Part shown: positions 41,479-49,824 of the stretch, in pieces
How the letters are laid out: each line of letters opens with the position of its first letter
How positions within the stretch are numbered: position 1 is the first letter of the stretch
Assembly (NCBI RefSeq): GCF_031846345.1
Contig: NZ_JAVRHX010000001.1
Location: forward strand, 1,364,001-1,428,000
Origin: Glaciecola petra
GTDB lineage: Bacteria > Pseudomonadota > Gammaproteobacteria > Enterobacterales > Alteromonadaceae
Direction of reading: 5' to 3'
Length of the DNA stretch: 64,000 bases
The notes under the pieces: generated by a model
Told to the model about the DNA's origin: nothing
Database searches by the model: none
The model's input: only the letters and a program-made list of their open reading frames with translations
Made by a program: the position numbers and the translations under genes

Positions 41479-42555
41479 CTACAATTGCCAGTTTCTAAGG
41501 CCTGCAAGCACTCTTGTAAAGGCATTTTCTACACCGTCTGATACAGCTAGGCCAAGCTTTTGAGCAAGTGTCTTTTTACTGGCATATTTTAATGTATACA
41601 ATTTAAACGACTTGTTCGCTTTCATTAAAAAGTCATCAGAGGTTTGCAAAGTATCAACTAATTGCTTTTCTAGCGCTTTAGATCCATACCAATATTCACC
41701 TGTCGCTACTTGGTCAATCTCTAGGCTCGGTCGATTAGTCGTGACGAACTCTTTGAACATTATGTGCACTTCTTCAAGCTCCGACTGAAACTTAGAACGA
41801 CCTTCTTCGGTATTTTCACCAAAAACAGTTAAGGTGCGTTTGAACTCTCCGGCGGTATGCATTTCATAATCAATATCGTTCTTTTTAAGTAATTTATTAA
41901 AATTAGGTATTTGAGCAACCACACCAATTGATCCAACAATTGCAAAAGGTGCTGCGATTATGTTGTCGGCCACGCAAGCCATCATATAACCGCCGCTCGC
42001 TGCAATCTTATCGATGCTTATCGTTAATTTTAATCCACGGTCTTTAATACGTTGTAACTGCGAAGCAGCAAGCCCATATCCATGTACTACTCCCCCACCA
42101 CTTTCAACTTTGACCAATACTTCGTCGTTGTCTTTAGCAATGCATAAAATAGCGGTAATCTCTTTGCGAAGCGTCTCAACTTCTTTCGCCATTGGCGAGC
42201 CATTAAAATCGATTACAAATAAGTGATTAGTTTTAGTATCACTTTCAGTTTTCGTTTTTTTCTTAGTCTTTTTTTCTTCTTTTAAATGCTGTTTTAACTC
42301 ATCTTTACTAAGCAGCGCTTGCTTTCCCATTTCCTCAAGATCATCAAAACTATCAGATAAGGATTCAAGTTCTAAGTTACCTGAAGGCGAACCTCCTTTT
42401 TGTTTGCTCGCCGCCGAGACAATAATTATCACGATGGCAGCAAAAGCGATAACAATGGTTATAGCTTGTGCTAAAAATAAACCGTATTCAAATAAAAATT
42501 GCAAACTATTGCTCCAATTGGTTGTTTCCCAAAATAATGTGGGGATGAAAGACAA
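41479..42555 (-). CDS. sohB: Inner-membrane S49 serine peptidase SohB
   Basis: 358 residues (E. coli SohB 349). An N-terminal membrane helix at about 23-45 is followed by a Lys/Glu-rich linker (residues 70-108) and the S49 domain: VESGGGVVHGYG, catalytic Ser in DKIAASGGYMMACVAD and the following IVGSIGVVAQIPNFNKLLKK. It is divergent from yciK, the same pair found in E. coli. Confidence 0.93.
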   Translation of the reverse strand: MSFIPTLFWETTNWSNSLQFLFEYGLFLAQAITIVIAFAAIVIIIVSAASKQKGGSPSGNLELESLSDSFDDLEEMGKQALLSKDELKQHLKEEKKTKKKTKTESDTKTNHLFVIDFNGSPMAKEVETLRKEITAILCIAKDNDEVLVKVESGGGVVHGYGLAASQLQRIKDRGLKLTISIDKIAASGGYMMACVADNIIAAPFAIVGSIGVVAQIPNFNKLLKKNDIDYEMHTAGEFKRTLTVFGENTEEGRSKFQSELEEVHIMFKEFVTTNRPSLEIDQVATGEYWYGSKALEKQLVDTLQTSDDFLMKANKSFKLYTLKYASKKTLAQKLGLAVSDGVENAFTRVLAGLRNWQL

Positions 42556-42847
42556 AAGAAAAAGGGGATAAAAGTCCTTTTTTGTGATTTATACCATGAT
42601 GTTAATTCAATAGCACACTATTCGTTATTTGTCCCATACACAAACAAGTCAGTTATTTTCAACTCGTACAATCTGAATTATTCATGCACTTACATAAACC
42701 CTATTTTAACAGGCTTGTGTAGCGCCTTTGTAAACGTAATGTAATAAAAAAATGTCATTTAGCAAAAAGTCGTCTTACTTACTTTAGCTATTTGTATTTG
42801 TGATGTACTATGCCGGCGATTATCTCAAGCTAACAAGACAATTTTAT

Positions 42848-43609
42848 ATGACAAACCAATATCCCCATTTAGCATTTGAAATTCACGAACAAAGCTTGAG
42901 CAATAAAGTTATTTTGGTAACGGGTGCTGGCGACGGTATAGGCAGAACCGCGGCTATTACTTTTGCACAAGCTGGCGCTGAAATAATATTGCTTGGTAAA
43001 ACCGTTAATAAACTTGAAAAAGTACACGATGAAATACTTGAGATGGGATGTAAACAACCCTGCATATTACCCTTAGATCTACGAGGGGCGACTGAGTCGG
43101 ATTATGAAGGAATGGCATCCACCATTACAGGCCAATTTAAAAGACTGGATGGCGTTTTATTTAATGCCAGTGTCTTAGGCAACCTATGCCCATTTGAACA
43201 AATCAAGGCCTCCGAGTATGAAGAGGTTATGCAAGTTAACGTAAACAGCCAGTTTTTAATCGTTAAAGCGCTTTTACCCTTGTTACGTCAAACTGCTTTG
43301 GCGTCAGTTGCTTTTACGACATCCTCAGTTGGCCGTTCAGGCCGCGCTTTTTGGGGTGCTTATAGTGTTTCAAAATTTGCCACTGAAGGAATGATGCAAG
43401 TCCTTGCTGACGAACACAAAAACAGTACCCTGCGTTTTAACTGCATTAACCCAGGGGCAACTCGCACCAACATGCGAGCAAAAGCGTTTCCAGCGGAAGA
43501 TCCTAAAACGCTAAAAACGGCGGACGATATTATGCCAACCTACGTTTATTTAATGTCTGATATAAGTAGAGGAATTACGGGGCAATCCTTAGACTGCCAA
43601 TTCAAGTAA
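42848..43609 (+). CDS. yciK: SDR-family oxidoreductase YciK
   Basis: 253 residues from the ATG at 42848, which fits the family start; upstream GTG/ATG codons at 42800-42803 would add 16 atypical residues. Cofactor site LVTGAGDGIGRTAA, NASVLG, catalytic Ser/Tyr/Lys in TTSSVGRSGRAFWGAYSVSK and RFNCINPGATRTNMRA. Substrate unknown. The 290-bp gap to sohB holds no recognised element. Confidence 0.92.
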   Translation: MTNQYPHLAFEIHEQSLSNKVILVTGAGDGIGRTAAITFAQAGAEIILLGKTVNKLEKVHDEILEMGCKQPCILPLDLRGATESDYEGMASTITGQFKRLDGVLFNASVLGNLCPFEQIKASEYEEVMQVNVNSQFLIVKALLPLLRQTALASVAFTTSSVGRSGRAFWGAYSVSKFATEGMMQVLADEHKNSTLRFNCINPGATRTNMRAKAFPAEDPKTLKTADDIMPTYVYLMSDISRGITGQSLDCQFK

Positions 43610-43636
43610 AAAAAGGAAGCATTTGCTTCCTTTTTT
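43608..43636. terminator. Bidirectional rho-independent terminator
   Basis: AAAAAGGAAGC, loop ATTT, GCTTCCTTTTT: a perfect hairpin of 11 bp or more between yciK (+) and glnS (-), with A and T runs on both sides. Confidence 0.9.
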
Positions 43637-43649
43637 AGTAGCCATATTA

Positions 43650-45311
43650 TTATTGTGATCTAGACCACGTATCGCGCAGTTCAACAGTTCGATTAAATAT
43701 CAATTTGTCTACACTACTTTCTTTATCAACGGCAAAATAACCCGTGCGCTCAAATTGAAAACTTTCTTGCGCTTTGCCCGACTGTAAGCTTAACTCAACA
43801 ACTCCCTCTACCGAGCGCAAAGAATCAGGGTTAATGCAAGCAGCAAAATCATCCTCAGCAGCGGGATTGGGTACTGTAAATAGACGATCATACAAACGAA
43901 TTTCTGCTGGCAAACAATGTTCTGCACTCACCCAGTGAATAACACCTTTTGCTTTGCGTCCATCAGCAGGGTCTTTACCTAAAGTATCAGGATCATAAGT
44001 GCAATAAACGCAGGTTACGTTTCCTTCTTCATCAGTATCAAACCTTTCTGCCTTTATAAAATAAGCATTGCGCAATCGCACTTCTTTACCAATGACTAAG
44101 CGTTTAAATTTTTTGTTTGCGGATTCCCTAAAATCCTCAGCTTCAATGTATAAGGTTTTACTAAAGACAACATCCCGCTCTCCCATACTAATATCGTTTG
44201 GATGATTGGGCGCTTTTAGAATCTCTTTTTTATCCTCAGGATAATTTTCAATAAGCACCTTAATAGGGTTTAGAACCGCCATACGTCGAGGTGCATTTTC
44301 ATTTAACTCATCTCTAATACAGGCTTCCAACATGCTCATTTCAACCATGTTGTCCATTTTTGTTACGCCTATACGCTTGCAAAATTCTCTTATTGAAGCG
44401 GGCGTATAACCTCTACGGCGAATCCCTGCGATTGTTGGCATTCGAGGATCGTCCCAGCCATCAACATGCCCCTCTTCTACCAATTGAATCAACTTACGCT
44501 TGCTCAACACAGTATATTCAAGATTTAGCCTACTAAACTCATACTGCCTAGGCCTAGCTGAAATACTGATGTTGTCGATTACCCAATCATACAAACGACG
44601 ATTATCCTGAAATTCTAGTGTGCACAACGAATGACTGATACCTTCTAGCGCGTCACTAATACAATGGGTAAAATCGTACATTGGATAAATGCACCATTTG
44701 TCAGCAGTTTGATGATGATGAGCGAATTTTATCCGATAAATTATAGGATCTCGCATGCACATAAAAGCTGAGCTCATATCAATTTTAGCGCGTAAACTGC
44801 AATGTCCCTCTGGATACTCTCCATTTTTCATTTTTTCAAAATGAGATAGATTTTCTGCAATTGATGTATTTCGATAGGGACTGTCTGTGCCCGGTTGAGT
44901 GAGTGTTCCGCGCATTTCACGCACCGCTTCTTGGGTACTAAAATCTACATAAGCTAAGCCTTTTTCAATAAGCTCAACGGCATAAGCATGTAATTCATCA
45001 AAATAACCAGACGAATATTTAACTTCTCCGTCCCATTGAAAACCTAACCATTGCACATCACTTTTAATAGAGTTAACAAAGTCTATATTTTCTTTATCAG
45101 GATTTGTATCATCAAAACGAAGATTGCAACTGCCTTGATAATCTTGTGCAATCCCAAAGTTCAAGCAAATTGATTTTGCATGACCCATATGAAGATACCC
45201 GTTTGGCTCCGGCGGAAATCGAGTACTGATTTTTTGATGTAGGCCAGAGCTTAAGTCTTTGTCTATGATTTGACGAATAAAGTTGGTCGGACGTATGTCA
45301 GTCTCGGCCAT
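43650..45311 (-). CDS. glnS: Glutaminyl-tRNA synthetase
   Basis: 553 residues (E. coli 554). Class I signatures are visible: TRFPPEPNGYLHMGHAKSI (HIGH-like, HMGH near residue 42) and YTVLSKRKLIQLVEE (KMSKS-like, near residue 270). The C-terminal anticodon-binding beta domains are complete, ending VELRDTWSRSQ. SD AAGGAA precedes the start. Confidence 0.97.
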   Translation of the reverse strand: MAETDIRPTNFIRQIIDKDLSSGLHQKISTRFPPEPNGYLHMGHAKSICLNFGIAQDYQGSCNLRFDDTNPDKENIDFVNSIKSDVQWLGFQWDGEVKYSSGYFDELHAYAVELIEKGLAYVDFSTQEAVREMRGTLTQPGTDSPYRNTSIAENLSHFEKMKNGEYPEGHCSLRAKIDMSSAFMCMRDPIIYRIKFAHHHQTADKWCIYPMYDFTHCISDALEGISHSLCTLEFQDNRRLYDWVIDNISISARPRQYEFSRLNLEYTVLSKRKLIQLVEEGHVDGWDDPRMPTIAGIRRRGYTPASIREFCKRIGVTKMDNMVEMSMLEACIRDELNENAPRRMAVLNPIKVLIENYPEDKKEILKAPNHPNDISMGERDVVFSKTLYIEAEDFRESANKKFKRLVIGKEVRLRNAYFIKAERFDTDEEGNVTCVYCTYDPDTLGKDPADGRKAKGVIHWVSAEHCLPAEIRLYDRLFTVPNPAAEDDFAACINPDSLRSVEGVVELSLQSGKAQESFQFERTGYFAVDKESSVDKLIFNRTVELRDTWSRSQ

Positions 45312-45405
45312 AGTGCAAGGTTCCTTTTATTTTTTCGGTTAATAATCATCAGGTGATAGTATATCACCTAGTCGGATATTGGTTAAAAGGTTATTTGCTA
45401 TAAAA

Positions 45406-45435
45406 ACTAGGACTTGTATAAACAAGTCTGACTAG
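45406..45435. promoter_or_regulatory. Inverted repeat upstream of the LacI-family gene
   Basis: GACTTGT (45411-45417), ATAA, ACAAGTC (45422-45428), flanked by ACTAG (45406) and CTAGT (45431). The dyad ends 46 bp before the ATG at 45481, a likely operator position. It differs from the CATACGTATTCA sites elsewhere in the locus, so a separate protein may bind it. Confidence 0.45.
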
Positions 45436-45480
45436 TGTATAAATTTGAAATGGAAATTAACTGAACATGGGTTTCACTAA

Positions 45481-46500
45481 ATGAAAGGCAAAGCAACCTC
45501 TATAGATATTGCGCATATGGCTGGCGTGTCTCAGTCAACAGTGTCTCGGGCACTTAGTGACAGCCATTTAGTAAATCCAGAAACTCGTGAAAAAATTAAA
45601 CAAATTGCAAAGGACCTTAATTATAAAGTAGATAAAAACGCCAGTAATCTGCGTAAGCAACAAAGTAAAACGCTGGCGCTATTGTTTTTTGAAGATCCCA
45701 CTTCTGATGATTCTTCGATTAACCCATTTTTTATCAGTATGTTAGGTAGCATTACCAAAGCATCTGCTGCTGCTGGATATGATTTGTTAGTATCCTTTCA
45801 AAATTTAAGTGATGACTGGCATGCAATGTATGAGGATGGGAAAAAGGCAGATGGTCTAATTTTATTAGGGTATGGCAGTTTTACTGAATATGAATATAAA
45901 TTGACTCAGCTCGAAGAACAAGGCACGCGTTTTTTACGTTGGGGAGCGCCTGATGACAATCACCCAGGCATTTCAATCGGATCTGACAATTACCAAGGTG
46001 GCCTAATGATTACCCAGCACTTAATAGATCGAGGGCACAAAACCTTTGCATTTATTGGTGAAATAAACGCTGGTGCACCAGAACTTCAAGCGCGTTATTT
46101 GGGCTTTGCAAAAGCGCTTAAAAAAGCTCATTTAGCTCCAGACGAAATATTACAAGTTGACGCAATATCGACTGAGATAGACGGTTATAACGCTGCTTGT
46201 ACAATATTGGATAAAACCAAGCCAGATGCCATAGTTTGTGCCTCTGATTTAATGGCAATAGGGGCTATTCGTGCTATTCGCTCAAGAGATTTAAAAGTAC
46301 CTAACGATATTGCTGTTGTTGGCTACGACAATATTCAGAGCAGCGGATTTGCTACCCCTCCTTTGACGACTGTTCAGCAAAATACAGCATTAGCTGGCAA
46401 GCTATTAGTGAGCAACCTCGTCAAGCTAATCCAAAATGAGACGGTTGAAGATATACTAATGCAGCCTGAACTTGTTGTCAGAGCCTCTTGCGCAGATTAA
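45481..46500 (+). CDS. LacI-family regulator of the alpha-glucan locus
   Basis: 339 residues. Helix-turn-helix at the N-terminus (SIDIAHMAGVSQSTVSRAL), hinge helix NASNLRKQ, and a periplasmic-binding-protein-like sensor domain (about 60-335) with CASDLMAIGAIRAIRS and VVGYDNIQSSGFATPPLTTV. It converges on the sugar transporter gene (4-bp overlap) and probably controls the transporter, halogenase and GH13-GH31 promoters through the shared 12-mer sites. The inducer is likely maltose or a malto-oligosaccharide by context. Confidence 0.9.
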   Translation: MKGKATSIDIAHMAGVSQSTVSRALSDSHLVNPETREKIKQIAKDLNYKVDKNASNLRKQQSKTLALLFFEDPTSDDSSINPFFISMLGSITKASAAAGYDLLVSFQNLSDDWHAMYEDGKKADGLILLGYGSFTEYEYKLTQLEEQGTRFLRWGAPDDNHPGISIGSDNYQGGLMITQHLIDRGHKTFAFIGEINAGAPELQARYLGFAKALKKAHLAPDEILQVDAISTEIDGYNAACTILDKTKPDAIVCASDLMAIGAIRAIRSRDLKVPNDIAVVGYDNIQSSGFATPPLTTVQQNTALAGKLLVSNLVKLIQNETVEDILMQPELVVRASCAD

Positions 46501-47972
46501 TCAACTAATGATTCGTTTTCGTTTACTTCTTTGACAAAAAAGACCAAACATCCACCAATAATCATCGATACGCCCGCCAAAACAATAATGTTGCTAGCAA
46601 CATTGTCAAACACATACTTCAAAATCAAACCTGCGGTAATCCCTGAGATAATCTGAGGCAATGCAATAGTGAAATTGAATATACCCATGTAGACACCCGT
46701 CTTATCCGCAGGCAGAGAGCCTGCTAACATTGCATATGGCATAGCCAAGATAGCGGCCCATGCAATACCAATCCCGATCATTGGGATTAGCAAATAAACA
46801 GCTCCTGTTGGGACAGTAACTTGAGTAATCAATAAATCTACATGGATGGGTGTTAGGTCTTGAAAAAACATAAAACTGATATAACTCAAGCCACCTATAA
46901 ACAGCGAACTCGCATATACAAGTTTACGACCAAATTTATCAGCTAAGCGAGCCAAAAAGATTGAGAAAATAGCAGCAAATAAAGAATAAGCAGCAAAAAT
47001 AATACCTACCCAATCACCCGCCGCACCTTTTGCATCGACAATTGCTTGTGGCATGACATTGCCAATTGAAGCTAAATAATCTGGATCAAACCATTTAACT
47101 TCTACCCCCCATATATGCTGTGTAATAGCAGGAGTGGTATATACCCACATAATAAACAAAGCAAACCAAGAAAAAAACTGTACGCCGGCTAAGCCACGCA
47201 TGGTAATTGGCATAGTTTTCACTAGAATGAAAAAATCATGTAGACGCTTTATCATGCTCTTTTTAGGGGCAACGTTGGTCGCTAAGTCTTGTTCACTTAA
47301 CCCTTTAAATGCGGCATAGTCGGCCGGTGCATATTCTTTAGTCCGATAAACCGTCCATAGTACTGAACCAAGAAGTACTGTTGCACCAATATAAAATGCC
47401 CACACAACGGTCTCAGCGACTTCACCTTTTTGTGCAGTGTTATCCAATCCAATCACATTGGTCAATAAAAAGGGTAATATTGACCCTACAACCGCACCTA
47501 TATTAATCAATATTGACTGCACTGAATAACCGACGTTTCGTTGTGAGCCTGGTACCATGTCTGACACCAAAGACCTAAAGGGTTGAAAGCAAACATTAAA
47601 TGAAGCATCCATTAAAGCCACCATTAACACCCCAAATATCATAGGAGCCATAAAAGCAACAAACAACGGTGCATTTGGCAATAAAATCATACCAATAACA
47701 GCCGCTAGAGCGCCACCTAATATATAAGGCTTGCGTCTTCCTAATCTATTCCAAGTTCTATCAGATGCAGCCCCTACTATTGGTTGTACTAGCAATCCCA
47801 TCAACGGTGCGACAATCCAAAACAAAGATAAAGAATGCAGATCAGCACCCAAATCAGTCAAGATTCGACTAACGTTTGCGTTTTGTAGGGCAAAACCAAA
47901 TTGAACGCCTAAGAAGCCAAAACTGACGTTCCAAACTTGAAAAAAACTGAGTTGAGGTTGTTGTTTACGCAT
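46497..47972 (-). CDS. MFS sugar transporter, SLC45-like (maltose type)
   Basis: 491 residues with twelve membrane helices. GAASDRTWNRLGRRKPYILGG after helix 2 is the major-facilitator motif A in the form seen in SLC45/sucrose-maltose proton symporters; LMDASFNVCFQPFRSLVSDMVP follows helix 4. It would take maltose or other alpha-glucosides through the inner membrane as whole sugars. Context (LacI, GH31, GH13) supports this. No TonB-dependent receptor for outer-membrane passage is in the window. Confidence 0.88.
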   Translation of the reverse strand: MRKQQPQLSFFQVWNVSFGFLGVQFGFALQNANVSRILTDLGADLHSLSLFWIVAPLMGLLVQPIVGAASDRTWNRLGRRKPYILGGALAAVIGMILLPNAPLFVAFMAPMIFGVLMVALMDASFNVCFQPFRSLVSDMVPGSQRNVGYSVQSILINIGAVVGSILPFLLTNVIGLDNTAQKGEVAETVVWAFYIGATVLLGSVLWTVYRTKEYAPADYAAFKGLSEQDLATNVAPKKSMIKRLHDFFILVKTMPITMRGLAGVQFFSWFALFIMWVYTTPAITQHIWGVEVKWFDPDYLASIGNVMPQAIVDAKGAAGDWVGIIFAAYSLFAAIFSIFLARLADKFGRKLVYASSLFIGGLSYISFMFFQDLTPIHVDLLITQVTVPTGAVYLLIPMIGIGIAWAAILAMPYAMLAGSLPADKTGVYMGIFNFTIALPQIISGITAGLILKYVFDNVASNIIVLAGVSMIIGGCLVFFVKEVNENESLVD

Positions 47973-48272
47973 TGATAGTCCATTTGTGGTGTTAACTTAT
48001 TGTTTATCTATCGAGTTTGATTAAGCAATGCCTTTTTGTTGCGGGCATTTTTAATAACTCAGGTTCATTAACAATCATGTAACATAAAGTGTAACCCGTA
48101 CCATTTAAATTAACTATTCATGTGCATACGTATTCACATAAATAAAAGGAATAATTATTAAAAGGCCTACTATTAAGTTCATAATAGCTGGGTTATAAAG
48201 ACAAATGAGAGCAATGATTTAGAATATATAGCCGAAGTTTTGATATTTGCTTTTCGATTAACACTTTCAATT
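47973..48272. other. Divergent promoter region with operator-like 12-mer
   Basis: This 300-bp gap between the transporter (-) and halogenase (+) has no gene. CATACGTATTCA is at 48125-48136, inside TGCATACGTATTCA, whose core ATACGTAT is a palindrome. The same 12-mer is at 54361-54372 before the GH13 gene. This is the likely site of the locus's LacI-type regulator. Confidence 0.6.
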
Positions 48273-49793
48273 ATGAGTATAAACATGAAGAACCTTGTGA
48301 TATTGGGTGGTGGCACAGCTGGTTGGATGACAGCTAATCTATTACAAAAGTTTTTATCTTCAGACTTTAGAGTGCATCTTGTTGAAAGTGCAAATATTGG
48401 CTCAATAGGCGTTGGTGAAGGCTCGACGCCTCATTTGAAACAATTTTTTGATATGTTAAATATACAAGAAGATACGTGGATGCCTGAATGTCATGCCACT
48501 TATAAAAATGGTATTAGTTTCGTTAATTGGACTAATCATCTTGACCGTAACCAATATTTCCATCCATTTCCCTCAGCGACCGATAGACAAACTGCTGGCG
48601 TTTTTCTACAGCAATGTATGCATCGCTTAAATGGTAAAAACGCACTATGCACACCAGATGCATTTTTTTTGAGCGCTCAACTGAGTGCCAATGCCTTAGC
48701 TCCTTTAACCAAGAATCGCCAATCTCAAGTACCGCTAAATTACGCTTATCATTTTGATTCTTTATTACTTGGTAAATTTTTGGCAAAAATAGCGCTTAAA
48801 GCCGGCGTAAAACATACATTAGGTAAGTTTATTAGTGCACAACAGGACGCGCAACATAATATCAAATCTATTCGAGTCCAATTAGAAAGTTGCGATCGTG
48901 AACCAAACAATCTGCCCCAAGAATTAGAAATCCAAGCCGACTTTTTTATAGATGCATCAGGCTTTTCGAGCTTATTGTTAGAAAAAGTACAACACGTAGA
49001 TTTTGAAAGTTTTGCTAATAATTTATATAACGATTCAGCCATTGCTCTGCCGACTGCACCTGCTAATCCACTTAAATCTGAAACGCGAGCCAGTGCACTA
49101 AAATTTGGATGGGCTTGGCACATACCGCTGACTAATCGGACGGGAAATGGCTATGTGTTTAGTTCAAAGTATACTAATTTTGAAAGGGCTGAAACTGAAT
49201 TACGGCAACACTTAAATGTTGATGACTCTATTACAGCACGACATCTAAAGATGCGCGTTGGCAGGATGAAAAAAGCTTGGAAAAATAATGTTGTGGCTAT
49301 CGGCCTTTCTCAAGGTTTTATAGAGCCTTTGGAGGCAACTGCTTTACACCTCGTAATGGAGAGCATCGGATTGTTTTTAAAGACATTTAAAAACGGGGAA
49401 TACACCGACCAAAGCCGTGACATATTTAATCAAAATATAAAAGATAGATATGAGGGTATTAGGGACTATATTGTTTGTCACTATAAAGTAAATACCCGAA
49501 ATGATTCTAATTATTGGCAAGATAATCGCGCAATGACTGATTATTCAGAAAACTTAAAAGCGTTATTGAGCCGCTGGGATGCAGGGAAAGATATTACTCC
49601 AGTGCTGGAAGAGCGAAATATGTCACGATATTATCCCGCTATATCTTGGTTTTGTCTGCTAGCAGGATATGGTCGCTTCAGATCAACTGCCGTTGGCGAG
49701 AGAATAAATACGCTGAATTTACAAAAAATGAGCGACTATTTAAGTAATACTTGTGAACGCTTTATGCTACACAAAGATGCTATTAAACCATAA
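48273..49793 (+). CDS. Flavin-dependent tryptophan-halogenase family protein
   Basis: 506 residues from ATG 48273 (an ATG four codons on is possible). FAD site ILGGGTAGWM; catalytic-type Lys78 in ATYKNGISFVNW, aligned to Lys79 of PrnA; and WAWHIPL, the W-x-W-x-I-P signature that blocks monooxygenase activity. All marks of an active halogenase are there. Many such genes in marine and plant-associated bacteria lie in glycan-use loci beside LacI and TonB receptors, and some halogenate free indole; the physiological substrate is unknown. Chlorination or bromination of tryptophan itself is not implied. Confidence 0.9.
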   Translation: MSINMKNLVILGGGTAGWMTANLLQKFLSSDFRVHLVESANIGSIGVGEGSTPHLKQFFDMLNIQEDTWMPECHATYKNGISFVNWTNHLDRNQYFHPFPSATDRQTAGVFLQQCMHRLNGKNALCTPDAFFLSAQLSANALAPLTKNRQSQVPLNYAYHFDSLLLGKFLAKIALKAGVKHTLGKFISAQQDAQHNIKSIRVQLESCDREPNNLPQELEIQADFFIDASGFSSLLLEKVQHVDFESFANNLYNDSAIALPTAPANPLKSETRASALKFGWAWHIPLTNRTGNGYVFSSKYTNFERAETELRQHLNVDDSITARHLKMRVGRMKKAWKNNVVAIGLSQGFIEPLEATALHLVMESIGLFLKTFKNGEYTDQSRDIFNQNIKDRYEGIRDYIVCHYKVNTRNDSNYWQDNRAMTDYSENLKALLSRWDAGKDITPVLEERNMSRYYPAISWFCLLAGYGRFRSTAVGERINTLNLQKMSDYLSNTCERFMLHKDAIKP

Positions 49794-49824
49794 ATTAATT
49801 TGCTAATTATCGTAGTGCCAATAT

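Noticed and set aside
41203..41541. 112-codon frame overlapping the H1-like gene
   Set aside because: Its Lys/Gln/Leu content is the shifted reading of the AAG/GCT-rich tail of the real gene, and it crosses a terminator.
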